Both the position numbers and the translations under genes were made by a program. Of a stretch of 64,000 nt of DNA, positions 25,713 through 33,321 are shown in pieces. The stretch spans positions 1-64,000 of the forward strand of contig JAYODW010000003.1 in the NCBI GenBank assembly GCA_038116745.1, read 5' to 3'. The notes under the pieces were generated by a model. That model made no database searches, was not told the origin of the DNA, and saw only the letters and a list, made by a program, of their open reading frames with translations. Positions within the stretch are counted from its first letter, which is position 1. Every line of letters starts with the position of its first letter. The DNA is from JAYODW01 sp038116745 (GTDB lineage Bacteria; Pseudomonadota; Gammaproteobacteria; Ga0077536).

Positions 25713-26546
25713 TCAGGTACGGTGGCTGCTGCGGCCGGTGCCCTGGTAGAGCAGGGCACGCCGGTGTTCGTCAACGCGCCGGTGGTAGGCCATGGTGACC
25801 GGGTCAAAATCCATCGCCGGTTCGGGCTCGAGCTCGAAATGCCCGTGGCGATCTGCGCCGCGCACGAGGGTGGCGCTGTCAAAGTCGCTTTTCACCTGAC
25901 GCGCGTCCGGCGGCAGCAGGCGGATGGCCATGCCAATGCGGCGGTCGTCGCTCATATTCGGGTGGGAGGCATGCGCGAGACGGAAGGCAAACAGGCCTAT
26001 CTCGCCGGTATCGACCTCAAGATTGACCGCCCGCGACTCGTCAACGCTGCGGATACTCTGTCCGCGGCTCAGCATGTTGTCGTCGTGAAAAGTCTCGTCG
26101 TGCTCCAGATCCGGACCCCTGTGGCTACCGGGCAGGAGGCGGATACAGCCGCTGCCTGTGGTTGCGGGTGACAGTGCCAGCCACGCGGTGACCAGCCGGT
26201 CGGTGTCCAGACCCCAGTACTGACTGTCCTGATGCCATGAGACGAAGCTGCTCGAGCGTGGTTCCTTGATCCACCAGTCGGTGGACCACACGAGAATGTC
26301 CGGGCCGATGAGATCTTCGATCGGGTCGAGCAACGCGGGCGAACGGATCAGATCGGCCAGCCACTTGAACAGCAGGTGAGCCTTGTAGCGGAGCGCGCCG
26401 TGCAGACGGCCACCGTTCTGTTGCTCCAGCGCCTCCAGCTGCCTCCGCCAGTCAGCTGCCTGTTCGCGCGTGGCCAGGCGTCGCGCCGGCAGGTAGCCGT
26501 CCTGGGCGAAGTGCTCAAGCTCGGCGGAGGTCAGCGCTTTTCCCAT
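25713..26546 (-). CDS. Phytanoyl-CoA dioxygenase family protein
   Basis: A 277-aa Fe(II)/2-oxoglutarate oxygenase-like protein. 'FVSWHQDSQYWGLD' supplies the HxD iron ligands and 'RLAHASHPNMSDDRRIGM' the distal His and the Arg that binds 2-oxoglutarate. 'YPMR..'-type opening is replaced by 'HFAQDGYLPARRLATREQ'. It should hydroxylate an unactivated carbon. ATG at 26546 is chosen because GGAGA lies 9 nt upstream; an in-frame ATG further up (26579) lacks such a site. It lies between the nitroreductase and the candidate selenoprotein genes on the same strand. Confidence 0.83.
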   Translation of the reverse strand: MGKALTSAELEHFAQDGYLPARRLATREQAADWRRQLEALEQQNGGRLHGALRYKAHLLFKWLADLIRSPALLDPIEDLIGPDILVWSTDWWIKEPRSSSFVSWHQDSQYWGLDTDRLVTAWLALSPATTGSGCIRLLPGSHRGPDLEHDETFHDDNMLSRGQSIRSVDESRAVNLEVDTGEIGLFAFRLAHASHPNMSDDRRIGMAIRLLPPDARQVKSDFDSATLVRGADRHGHFELEPEPAMDFDPVTMAYHRRVDEHRRALLYQGTGRSSHRT

Positions 26547-26668
26547 GGCAGTCGTCTCCGGATTCTGAGCGCACATCATTTGGTTGGCAGAGGGTCCTGG
26601 TCAAGGCGCAAAACCGGCTTGCGACACACACAGACCTCGCGGGATCAGCGGTCCGACGCTACTGATGC

Positions 26669-27316
26669 TCAGGGCTCACTGGTTGAACCCCAGTCATTCC
26701 AGAAGGTGACTGCAGGCGCGGCGCTCCGCTTCGCTCGACGCAGGGTGGCGTCCTTCATATGTCCTATGGGGAGCACGACCGCAGCGGTGGCGTCCTCAGG
26801 CATGCCGAGGATAGCCGCCGACTGCTCCTCGTAGCGGGCATGCAGGGTTGTCCAGGTTGAGCCGATGCGGCGTGCGCGCAGCGCAATCATCAGCGACCAG
26901 GCGGCCGGGATGACCGAACCGTAGAAAGCCAGCTGCCCCGCCGTGTCGGCCGGCGGGCGTCCTTCACGGCAGACCACGATCAGCGCCGGGAAGTCCTGCA
27001 TGCGATCTGCCAGGTAACGGTAGTTGGGTGACAGCGGCTCAGGCGCCTCACCGGCGGCCTGTGTTTCGCGCAGCTGCGCGTCGAGATATTCATCAAACGA
27101 GCGGCGATAGAGAGCGCCCATGGCGGCTTTCTTCGCCGGGTCGGTCAGCACCACGAAACGCCAGCTCTCCGCGCCGACGCCGGTCGGCGCCTGGACGGCT
27201 ATCTCGACACATTCGTGGATCAGGCCGGGTTCGACCGCACGCTCGAAATCGATCCGCCGGCGCACCGAGCGCGTGGTGGCCAGCATTTCGTCGACGTTGC
27301 GGATCAGCTCCTGCAT
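26669..27316 (-). CDS. Nitroreductase family protein
   Basis: A 215-aa FMN-dependent nitroreductase-fold protein. 'ATTRSVRRRIDFERAV' near the N-terminus is the FMN-phosphate region, 'VQAPTGVGAESWRFVVLTD' matches the 'APS..N.QPW.F' motif, and 'MPEDATAAVVLPIGHMKD' with 'RAKRSAAPAVTFWNDWG' closes the fold. It could reduce nitro groups, enones or flavins. It is on the same strand as the DUF35/thiolase pair, 92 nt downstream of it. Confidence 0.82.
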   Translation of the reverse strand: MQELIRNVDEMLATTRSVRRRIDFERAVEPGLIHECVEIAVQAPTGVGAESWRFVVLTDPAKKAAMGALYRRSFDEYLDAQLRETQAAGEAPEPLSPNYRYLADRMQDFPALIVVCREGRPPADTAGQLAFYGSVIPAAWSLMIALRARRIGSTWTTLHARYEEQSAAILGMPEDATAAVVLPIGHMKDATLRRAKRSAAPAVTFWNDWGSTSEP

Positions 27317-27407
27317 GCGCGCGCTCCCTCTGCGCCGGACCTGGGTTCAGTCTGCAGCGCTCCGGGAGGCAGCAGCGTCAGGCAGCGCAACACAATTCGT
27401 TCCTTTT

Positions 27408-27827
27408 TCAGGCCGGGCGGAAGCAGGGCAGAGTCAGGTTTGCGTCGACGTCTTCGTAGTCGACGACTACCGCCAGTCCGATCCTGAGCAGCGCGCTGTC
27501 GCCGCGGAACGGTGCCTGCAGGCGTACGCCTTCTTCCAGATCAACCGTGACGGTGGTGTAGGGCACCTGGCGTTTGAAGCCTGGGTGAAACGGGTGATGC
27601 GTAATCGCCCAGGTGTGCACAGTGCCGCGACCGCTGGCCTCAGCCCAGTCGTAGGCCATGCTGAAGCAGGCGTCACAGACTGGTCTTGGGTAGTGGCGGA
27701 TCCGCTGACAGCCAGTGCAGCGCTGCAGCACGAGGCGATGCTCGGTGAGCGCCTCCCAGTAGGGACCGTTTTCGAGCGTCGGTTCAGGGCGGGGCGGCTG
27801 GGGCAGCTGTTGTTCCTGGGCGTCCAT
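27408..27827 (-). CDS. DUF35 Zn-ribbon/OB-fold protein, thiolase partner
   Basis: A 139-aa acyl-CoA-binding OB-fold protein. An N-terminal helix precedes the rubredoxin-like zinc ribbon 'CTGCQRIRHYPRPVCDAC', then the OB strands 'SGRGTVHTWAITHHPF' and 'VPYTTVTVDLEEGVRLQAPF'. DUF35 proteins bind thiolase-like partners; here the stop of the thiolase gene is 10 nt upstream on the same strand. The longer open frame reaching 27926 overlaps the thiolase; MDAQEQQLP at 27827 is the sensible start. Confidence 0.86.
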   Translation of the reverse strand: MDAQEQQLPQPPRPEPTLENGPYWEALTEHRLVLQRCTGCQRIRHYPRPVCDACFSMAYDWAEASGRGTVHTWAITHHPFHPGFKRQVPYTTVTVDLEEGVRLQAPFRGDSALLRIGLAVVVDYEDVDANLTLPCFRPA

Positions 27828-27837
27828 TAAAGAGTCC

Positions 27838-29001
27838 TCAACGATGCATGATGGCGACAGAGCCGTCGCCGAGGTCGCCGTAGCCGGTGACCAGGCCGAC
27901 TTCGGCATCCGCGACCTGGCGTTCACCGCACACTCCGCGCAGCTGGCGGACGAGCTCGACGATGTGGTTCATACCACCGATATGCGCTTCAGAGAGCAGG
28001 CCGCCGTGTGTGTTCACCGGCAGCTCGCCGCCGAGGCGCAGTCGCCCCTGTTCGACAAAACGACCGCCTTCGCCCTTGGGACAGAAACCGAGATCCTCGA
28101 GCTGGCAGATCACCGTCCAGGTGAAACAGTCATAGATCTCCGCGACGTCGATATCAGCAGGCGTAACGCCAGCCATGCGGAAGGCGACCGGCGCCGCGTT
28201 GGCGAGGCCGAGACGGGTCATCTCGTTACGCTGGGTAATGGCGCTCGGCGATGGTGGGTGGCCCTCGGCAATGCCGCCGATGTACACCGGCCGCTGTTTC
28301 AGATCGGGCGCCTGCACCGCGCGTGAGACGATGACGGCGGCCGCACCGGCGCTTTCGAGGCAGCAGTCAAACAGGCGAAAAGGTTCGACGATCAGACGCG
28401 AGCCCTGGTGATCGGCGAGCGTCATGGGCTTGCGCATCATGGCGCGCTCGTTCAGCTGGGCGTGATGGCGGCAGGTCATGGCGACCTCGGCGAACTGCTC
28501 GGAGGTCGTGCCGTAGAGCTCCATGTGACGCCGCGCCATGTGCGCGTAAAGCTGCGCTGGCGCGTTCATGCCGAGCGGCATTTCAAACTCGCCGATGAGG
28601 CGCATCTGCGGCATGTCAGACAGTCGTTTGGTGATGCGCACATCGGCCAGGCTGCCGAGCCCGAGCACCACCAGCACGTGATTGGCTACGCCGGTCGCAA
28701 CCGCCATGGCCGCGCTCTGCACCGCGGCGACCGGACTGGCGCCGCCCATCGGGGTCTGCGCCGAGTAGCGCAGATCGGTCAGCCCGAAGTTGGTGATGAA
28801 ATCCTCGGCAATCAGCCCGGCTTCGGGGTACGGAATAACCCCATCGATGTCCCGCGGATGCAGACCGGCATCGGCAATGGCCGCGAGCGATGCTTCCATA
28901 CACAAGGCAACAACGGTTTTGTTGGTCTCGCGCACGTAGGCCGTTTCGCCCACGCCGGTGACCGCGGCCCGGTCTTTGAGGGAAATCAGATCCTGATCCA
29001 T
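27838..29001 (-). CDS. SCP2-type thiolase/lipid-transfer protein lacking the nucleophilic Cys
   Basis: A 387-aa thiolase-fold protein. 'RAAVTGVGETAYVRETNK' opens as in SCP2 thiolases. At the position of the nucleophilic Cys it has 'TPMGGASPVAAVQSA', with no Cys, and the C-terminal motif is 'NTHGGLLSEAHIGGMNHI' (usually N.SGG...GHP.GA). Such forms, paired with a DUF35 partner, are known as steroid side-chain aldolases (Ltp2-ChsH2 type), so a retro-aldol role is likelier than thiolysis. That assignment is inferred from the missing Cys and the adjacent DUF35 gene. ATG 29001 follows AGGAGACGACT. Confidence 0.84.
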   Translation of the reverse strand: MDQDLISLKDRAAVTGVGETAYVRETNKTVVALCMEASLAAIADAGLHPRDIDGVIPYPEAGLIAEDFITNFGLTDLRYSAQTPMGGASPVAAVQSAAMAVATGVANHVLVVLGLGSLADVRITKRLSDMPQMRLIGEFEMPLGMNAPAQLYAHMARRHMELYGTTSEQFAEVAMTCRHHAQLNERAMMRKPMTLADHQGSRLIVEPFRLFDCCLESAGAAAVIVSRAVQAPDLKQRPVYIGGIAEGHPPSPSAITQRNEMTRLGLANAAPVAFRMAGVTPADIDVAEIYDCFTWTVICQLEDLGFCPKGEGGRFVEQGRLRLGGELPVNTHGGLLSEAHIGGMNHIVELVRQLRGVCGERQVADAEVGLVTGYGDLGDGSVAIMHR

Positions 29002-29222
29002 AGTCGTCTCCTGCAGGCGTTGGTGATCCTGCGTCTGTGAGCAGGTCTCGATACGCTGCGACAGCCCGGCACGGCGCAGAGAGTATCAGGCCCGCGGCGC
29101 CTGCTGTGCGGACCGTGGTTTGCAGCAGGCGGTCGGGGTGACGGCGGTTGTCGGCCTTTACCTTCAGCGCATGTGCTGTCCATCATGGTGGTCTTTTAAG
29201 AGTTTCAGCAGGAGCAGGCGCG

Positions 29223-29819
29223 ATGACAGAGCAGGGTCGGTTCAGTAGTCCGTGGGTGCCCGGGGTCTTCGCGCTCACCTGGCTGTGTCTGGTGCTGATG
29301 ACGGCGGTGCCCCGATCTGCTGTCGCTGAGCAGCTGGGCCTGCTCGAGCTTATGAACTACGTGGAATACTCAGACCGGCTGGCCTCATCGGGTCAGCCCA
29401 CGCCGGAACAGCTTGCGGTCATCGCTGAGGCGGGCGTCAAAGCGGTGATCAGCCTGGTGCCGCTGGGCGAGCCCGGCACCTACGCCGATGAAGGCGAGCG
29501 TATCGAAGCGCTGGGCATGGCCTACGTGCATATTCCGGTCGACTGGGAACAGCCGCCGCTTGCGGACCTCGAGGCGTTTTTCGCCGCGATGGCGCGTTTC
29601 GACGGACAGCCCGTGCTGGTGCACTGCTATGCGAACGCCCGCGCCTCCGCCTTTGTCTATCTGTGGCGCACGCTGAAGGCGGGGCAGGACGAGGCCGCTG
29701 CGCGCCAGACCATGGTCAGCGTGTGGGATCTGAACGAGGGCTATGAGTTCGCTAACGTGCCGCACTGGGTCGCCTTCGTTGATAGCGCTATCGCGACCTA
29801 CAGCGCGGCGGCGGAGTAG
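29223..29819 (+). CDS. Secreted protein-tyrosine-phosphatase-like protein
   Basis: A 198-aa protein with a signal peptide (hydrophobic core about residues 13-28, cleavage near AVA). The mature part has a dual-specificity phosphatase-like fold: 'YVEYSDRLASSGQPTPEQL' is the usual start of the DUF442-type family, 'AGVKAVISLVP' the central strand and 'PVLVHCYANARASAF' the loop with Cys and Arg. The spacing is C-x4-R rather than the classical C-x5-R, so catalysis is uncertain. The ATG has AGGAGCAGGCGCG upstream. Confidence 0.7.
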   Translation: MTEQGRFSSPWVPGVFALTWLCLVLMTAVPRSAVAEQLGLLELMNYVEYSDRLASSGQPTPEQLAVIAEAGVKAVISLVPLGEPGTYADEGERIEALGMAYVHIPVDWEQPPLADLEAFFAAMARFDGQPVLVHCYANARASAFVYLWRTLKAGQDEAAARQTMVSVWDLNEGYEFANVPHWVAFVDSAIATYSAAAE

Positions 29820-29910
29820 GGCAGCCGGCCCAGCCACTTTCCAGGAACACGCCCGCCGCGACGGCGGCGGCACTCAGCAGCAACCAAGCGCCCAGTCAGG
29901 AGACAGCACC

Positions 29911-30306
29911 ATGGCAGAACGACGCGACATCATTCCTCCCGGTATGGAAAACATCTTCGAGCGTTTTCGGTACGCGCCGGGGGTGCTCGTCGGCGATACC
30001 CTGCATATCGCGGGGCAGGTCGGCCGCAACGAACAGCTCGAGGTGGTCAGCGGGACCGAAGCGCAGTTTGCGCAGGCGTTTGAAAACGTCGGCAAGGTGC
30101 TGCGGGCCGCAGGCGCCAGTTTTGATGACGTCGTGGAAATGGTCACCTACCACGTCGATATGCGTGACCTGCCGCTGTTCATGCAGGTCAAGGACCGCTA
30201 CTTCACCGGACGTCTCCCGGCGTGGACCGGTGTCGGCGTAACCAGTCTGGCGATGCCGGGTCTGCAGGTCGAGATCAAGTGTGTGGCCCGGCTAGGCTGC
30301 AGCTGA
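29911..30306 (+). CDS. RidA family protein
   Basis: A 131-aa YjgF/YER057c/UK114-type protein. It has 'YAPGVLVGDTLHIAGQVGRN', 'AQAFENVGKVLRAAGASFDDVVEMVTYHVD' and 'PAWTGVGVTSLAMPGLQVEIKCVA'. The Arg of the canonical 'R.C.....P' site is less clear, so deaminase activity on enamines may not hold. ATG at 29911 follows CAGGAGACAGCACC. It may be cotranscribed with the preceding phosphatase-like gene (91 bp gap). Confidence 0.84.
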   Translation: MAERRDIIPPGMENIFERFRYAPGVLVGDTLHIAGQVGRNEQLEVVSGTEAQFAQAFENVGKVLRAAGASFDDVVEMVTYHVDMRDLPLFMQVKDRYFTGRLPAWTGVGVTSLAMPGLQVEIKCVARLGCS

Positions 30307-30406
30307 ACGCGCCGTCAGGGCCGCTGGCCTGCGACCCTGACCCCCGACTTTTTAACTTCCAACCCGGGTTGTGTAAAACGATCCAAAACCGAGAGGAGAC
30401 TGCCCT

Positions 30407-31420
30407 GTGAGTGAAATCAACCGTGTATGGCGCCTGCGCAAGCGGCCCGTCGGCGAACTGACCGATGATGTTCTGAGTTTTGAGGAAGAAGGGATCCCGG
30501 AGCCGGGGGAGGGTGAATGCGTCTTTCGGCTCAACTACCTCTCGCTCGATCCGACCAACCGGATCTGGATGAGCGACCAGGACCAGTACATGCCCCCGGT
30601 TGAGCTCGGCGCGCCGATGCGCGGCGTGGTCTGCGGTACGGTGACGAAAAGCCGCAACCCGGCAATCAAAGAAGGCGATGTGGTCAGCGGGCTCGGCGTC
30701 TGGGCCGATTACCAGATCGGTGCGCAAGGCTTCGTCAATCCGCTGGGGGACACCGGCCCGGTGCCGGTGATCGACGCTTTCGGCACTTTCGCTGTGGTCG
30801 GCCCGACGGCTTACTTCGGCCTGCTGGATCTGGGCGCGCCGCAAACGGGCGAGACGGTCGTGGTGTCAGCGGCGGCCGGCGCCGTCGGGTCGATCGTCGG
30901 GCAGATCGCGAAGATCAAAGGCTGCCGCGCGGTGGGACTGGCCGGGACGGACGAGAAGTGCCGCTGGATCACCGAGGAGCTGGGTTTTGATGCGGCCATC
31001 AACTACCGCACCGAGGATGTCCCCGCGGCTCTCAAAAAGGCCTGTCCCGACGGTATCGACGTGTACTTTGACAACGTCGGCGGGAGCATTCTCGACGCCT
31101 GTCTGAAGCAGATGAACCTGAACGGGCGCGTGCCCACCTGCGGCCTCATCTCGCAGTACAACGCGACCGGCGAGGTGCCCGGGCCGGTCAACTACCCCAT
31201 GATTCTGATGCAACGACTGAAGGTGCAGGGCTTCATCGTGCTGGATTTTGCCAGCCGCTATCCGGAGGCGATCGGCGCGCTTACGCAGTGGATGGGAGAG
31301 GGTCGCATCAAGGTGCGGCAGGACGTGGTCGACGGTCTGGAGAATGCCCTCATGACGTTGAAGAAGCTCTACACCGGAGAGAACACCGGCAAGCTCCTGA
31401 TCCGCGTGGCGGACGTTTAG
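30407..31420 (+). CDS. NADP-dependent MDR oxidoreductase (PTGR/COG2130 type)
   Basis: A 337-aa zinc-free medium-chain reductase. 'EGECVFRLNYLSLDPTNRIWMSD' is the family signature near residue 40-60, followed by 'VVSAAAGAVGSIVGQIAKIKGCRAVG' (cofactor site) and 'GIDVYFDNVGGSILDACL'. It should reduce the double bond of enones or enoyl compounds with NADPH. GTG start at 30407 with GAGAGGAG upstream. A second gene of the same family is at 55239-56258. Confidence 0.87.
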   Translation: MSEINRVWRLRKRPVGELTDDVLSFEEEGIPEPGEGECVFRLNYLSLDPTNRIWMSDQDQYMPPVELGAPMRGVVCGTVTKSRNPAIKEGDVVSGLGVWADYQIGAQGFVNPLGDTGPVPVIDAFGTFAVVGPTAYFGLLDLGAPQTGETVVVSAAAGAVGSIVGQIAKIKGCRAVGLAGTDEKCRWITEELGFDAAINYRTEDVPAALKKACPDGIDVYFDNVGGSILDACLKQMNLNGRVPTCGLISQYNATGEVPGPVNYPMILMQRLKVQGFIVLDFASRYPEAIGALTQWMGEGRIKVRQDVVDGLENALMTLKKLYTGENTGKLLIRVADV

Positions 31421-31524
31421 TCGGGACGCCGGAGGACGGCCGCTCGGCGCGGTCAGCCTGCAATCCCCGGCGTCGGGGCGGTCAGGGTCTGACGCGCGAT
31501 GAGCTCAGCTACGGGGCGGGGTCC

Positions 31525-32649
31525 TTATCCCGTCCTGCGGTTGGTCGCAAAACCGACATCCGATCCCAGGATCGCGGCCGGCTCTTTTAGACTCTCCTGC
31601 CACAGCAGCGACTCCATCATGATGTGCATGGGCTGATCCTGCACGGTCAGCTCGTAGACCGGCTCGCCGTCATAAGAGGCGTGGTTGTGCACTGCCCAGC
31701 CGGGGGCCGACACCATCAGGTCGCCGGCCTCCCACTCGTAACGCTCGCCCTCGACGACGCTGTAACCGCGGCCGTGGAAGTAGTAGTTGATCGCTGATGA
31801 AACGTGACGGTGGGGGCGGTCGATGATGTTCGGCGGGCGGATGGTGATGGTGGCGAAGAACCCCGGAGTGGTGCCGTTCGAACGGCCGGTCATCGGGTTG
31901 TACATGAGGTATAGACGCCGTCCGATGTAATCCTTGCCCAGCGCCGCCAGCTTGTCGAGATTGGCTTTGACCACTGTCCACGGCCAGTGCAGCGCCTTTG
32001 ATTCAACCGCGGGCGGGCTGATCAGGATCTCGTAAGGCATGAGCAGCGCGCCATCCTCATCGATGGGAAACGTGCCATAGGGACTCGTGCCCCGGTTAGC
32101 TGACTCCTTGCGCGGCACCTCCACCGCGGTCACGTCTCCGCTCAGCGGCGGATCTTCTTCCACCAGGTGAACGCGCAGCATCTCCAGCAGGGGTGCGTTC
32201 GAATAGGTGAACCGCACATGCAGGTCCCGGCTGTCATTGACGTGCCGGTAAGGCACGTAGGAGGGATGATTCCACACGTCGTACTGCTGGAAGCGGATCT
32301 GCTTGCCCCCGACGACGGTCAGCCCTTCTCCCCTGATACAGAAATTGACCTGCGTCGAGTTGTGTCGGACGGGCGTGGTCTCCTCGCCGGGCAGCAGGAC
32401 CTCCATGGTCACGCGCACCCCGGGATTTAGCCCCGGAGTCTCCGGGTTGGCGCTGGGATGGACAAACTGCACCTGGCGCCGGCCGTTGGCGGGACGCGGC
32501 AGATCGGCCAGACGCTCGATCTCGCGCTCGATGGTGTCGCGCCGGATCGAAATCGGCGGCCAGTCCTGCGCCGGCCGCAGCGTATCCGGCGCGCCTGGCG
32601 AGAGCGCGGCGCCGCTCTGGTCGAGGAGGATCGGTTCAGCTCTGCTCAT
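31525..32649 (-). CDS. Bicupin dioxygenase, gentisate 1,2-dioxygenase-like
   Basis: A 374-aa double-cupin protein. The C-terminal barrel has 'DRPHRHVSSAINYYFHGRGYSVVEGE' and 'WAVHNHA', and the N-terminal barrel has 'FCIRGEGLTVVGGKQIRFQQYDVWNHPSY'. This is the arrangement of gentisate and 1-hydroxy-2-naphthoate dioxygenases, which cleave the ring between OH and COOH carbons with Fe(II). It lies 6 nt behind the CMD gene (same strand) and divergent from a salicylate-5-hydroxylase-like Rieske oxygenase whose product would be gentisate. ATG 32649 has GGAG 9 nt upstream. Confidence 0.82.
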   Translation of the reverse strand: MSRAEPILLDQSGAALSPGAPDTLRPAQDWPPISIRRDTIEREIERLADLPRPANGRRQVQFVHPSANPETPGLNPGVRVTMEVLLPGEETTPVRHNSTQVNFCIRGEGLTVVGGKQIRFQQYDVWNHPSYVPYRHVNDSRDLHVRFTYSNAPLLEMLRVHLVEEDPPLSGDVTAVEVPRKESANRGTSPYGTFPIDEDGALLMPYEILISPPAVESKALHWPWTVVKANLDKLAALGKDYIGRRLYLMYNPMTGRSNGTTPGFFATITIRPPNIIDRPHRHVSSAINYYFHGRGYSVVEGERYEWEAGDLMVSAPGWAVHNHASYDGEPVYELTVQDQPMHIMMESLLWQESLKEPAAILGSDVGFATNRRTG

Positions 32650-32655
32650 GATGTT

Positions 32656-33234
32656 TCACTCCGTTGGCTGGCGGTCGGACTCAAGACCGAACCCGTCTTC
32701 GAAAATGGATGGTACCGGTGCGCCGATGCCGAGGCTGTTGACCATGATGGCGTGGGTCGTGTAACGCCCCATGACCATCAGCACGGCAATCGCCTGCGCG
32801 TGACCGAGTTCGGCTACGACGGTGTCCAGCAGCGCGCCGGTGCCGTGACCGTCGTGCGCCAGGGCAGCGATAACAAAGCGCTGAACGCATTGTTCAACCG
32901 GGCTCAGCGCTGGCTGTTCTTCCGGGGTCAGGCGCTCGACCGCGGCGACCCAGTCACGTCCAAAGCCGAGCTTCATGCTCAGACGCTCATGCTGATTTTT
33001 TTCGTAGGCAACATCCTTGACCGTGGCCACCGTCAGCGCGATGAGCTCGACCAGGGATATGTCGAGTTCCCCTTTGGCGCTGTCGGTGAAGTCGATGAAG
33101 GCTTTCAGCGCGTCCGGCTGGTGCGCCGTGGCGGCGAAAAATTCGCCCAGGTAGCCGAGTCGCTCAACCTTTGCGCGCAGCGCATCGGCGATGTCACCGC
33201 GCAGCTCGTGGAACGCCAGTCTCGGTATGCTCAT
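32656..33234 (-). CDS. Carboxymuconolactone decarboxylase-family protein without the Cys pair
   Basis: A 192-aa AhpD-fold, all-helical protein. The segment where family peroxidases carry CxxC reads 'VATVKDVAYEKNQHERLSMKLG', with no cysteine, so it is not a thiol peroxidase of that kind. 'AAVERLTPEEQPALSPVEQCVQRFVIA' and the final 'AIAVLMVMGRYTTHAIMVNSLG' match the later helices of the fold. It is first in a two-gene operon with the bicupin dioxygenase. Role unknown; perhaps a lactone or keto-acid step. Confidence 0.78.
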   Translation of the reverse strand: MSIPRLAFHELRGDIADALRAKVERLGYLGEFFAATAHQPDALKAFIDFTDSAKGELDISLVELIALTVATVKDVAYEKNQHERLSMKLGFGRDWVAAVERLTPEEQPALSPVEQCVQRFVIAALAHDGHGTGALLDTVVAELGHAQAIAVLMVMGRYTTHAIMVNSLGIGAPVPSIFEDGFGLESDRQPTE

Positions 33235-33266
33235 CGGGTGCCTCGCGACGATGTGCTGTGCTGAGG

Positions 33267-33311
33267 GTCAGAGAATTACTTTGCTTCCTAAGCAAACTAG
33301 CATACTCTGAC
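33267..33311. promoter_or_regulatory. Nested inverted repeats in divergent promoter, likely MarR operator
   Basis: An inner perfect repeat TTTGCTT-CCT-AAGCAAA (33280-33296) is centred at 33288. An outer perfect repeat GTCAGAG (33267-33273) / CTCTGAC (33305-33311) is centred at 33289. They lie in the 87-bp gap between the divergent CMD/cupin operon and the Rieske operon, which contains a MarR gene at 35063. Size and symmetry suit a MarR dimer site that controls both directions. Confidence 0.65.
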
Positions 33312-33321
33312 GCTCCCCGAT

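Noticed and set aside
31465..31478. CCCCG-GCGT-CGGGG as terminator between the MDR and bicupin genes
   Set aside because: Only five base pairs in a very GC-rich stretch and no T-tract; too weak to call.
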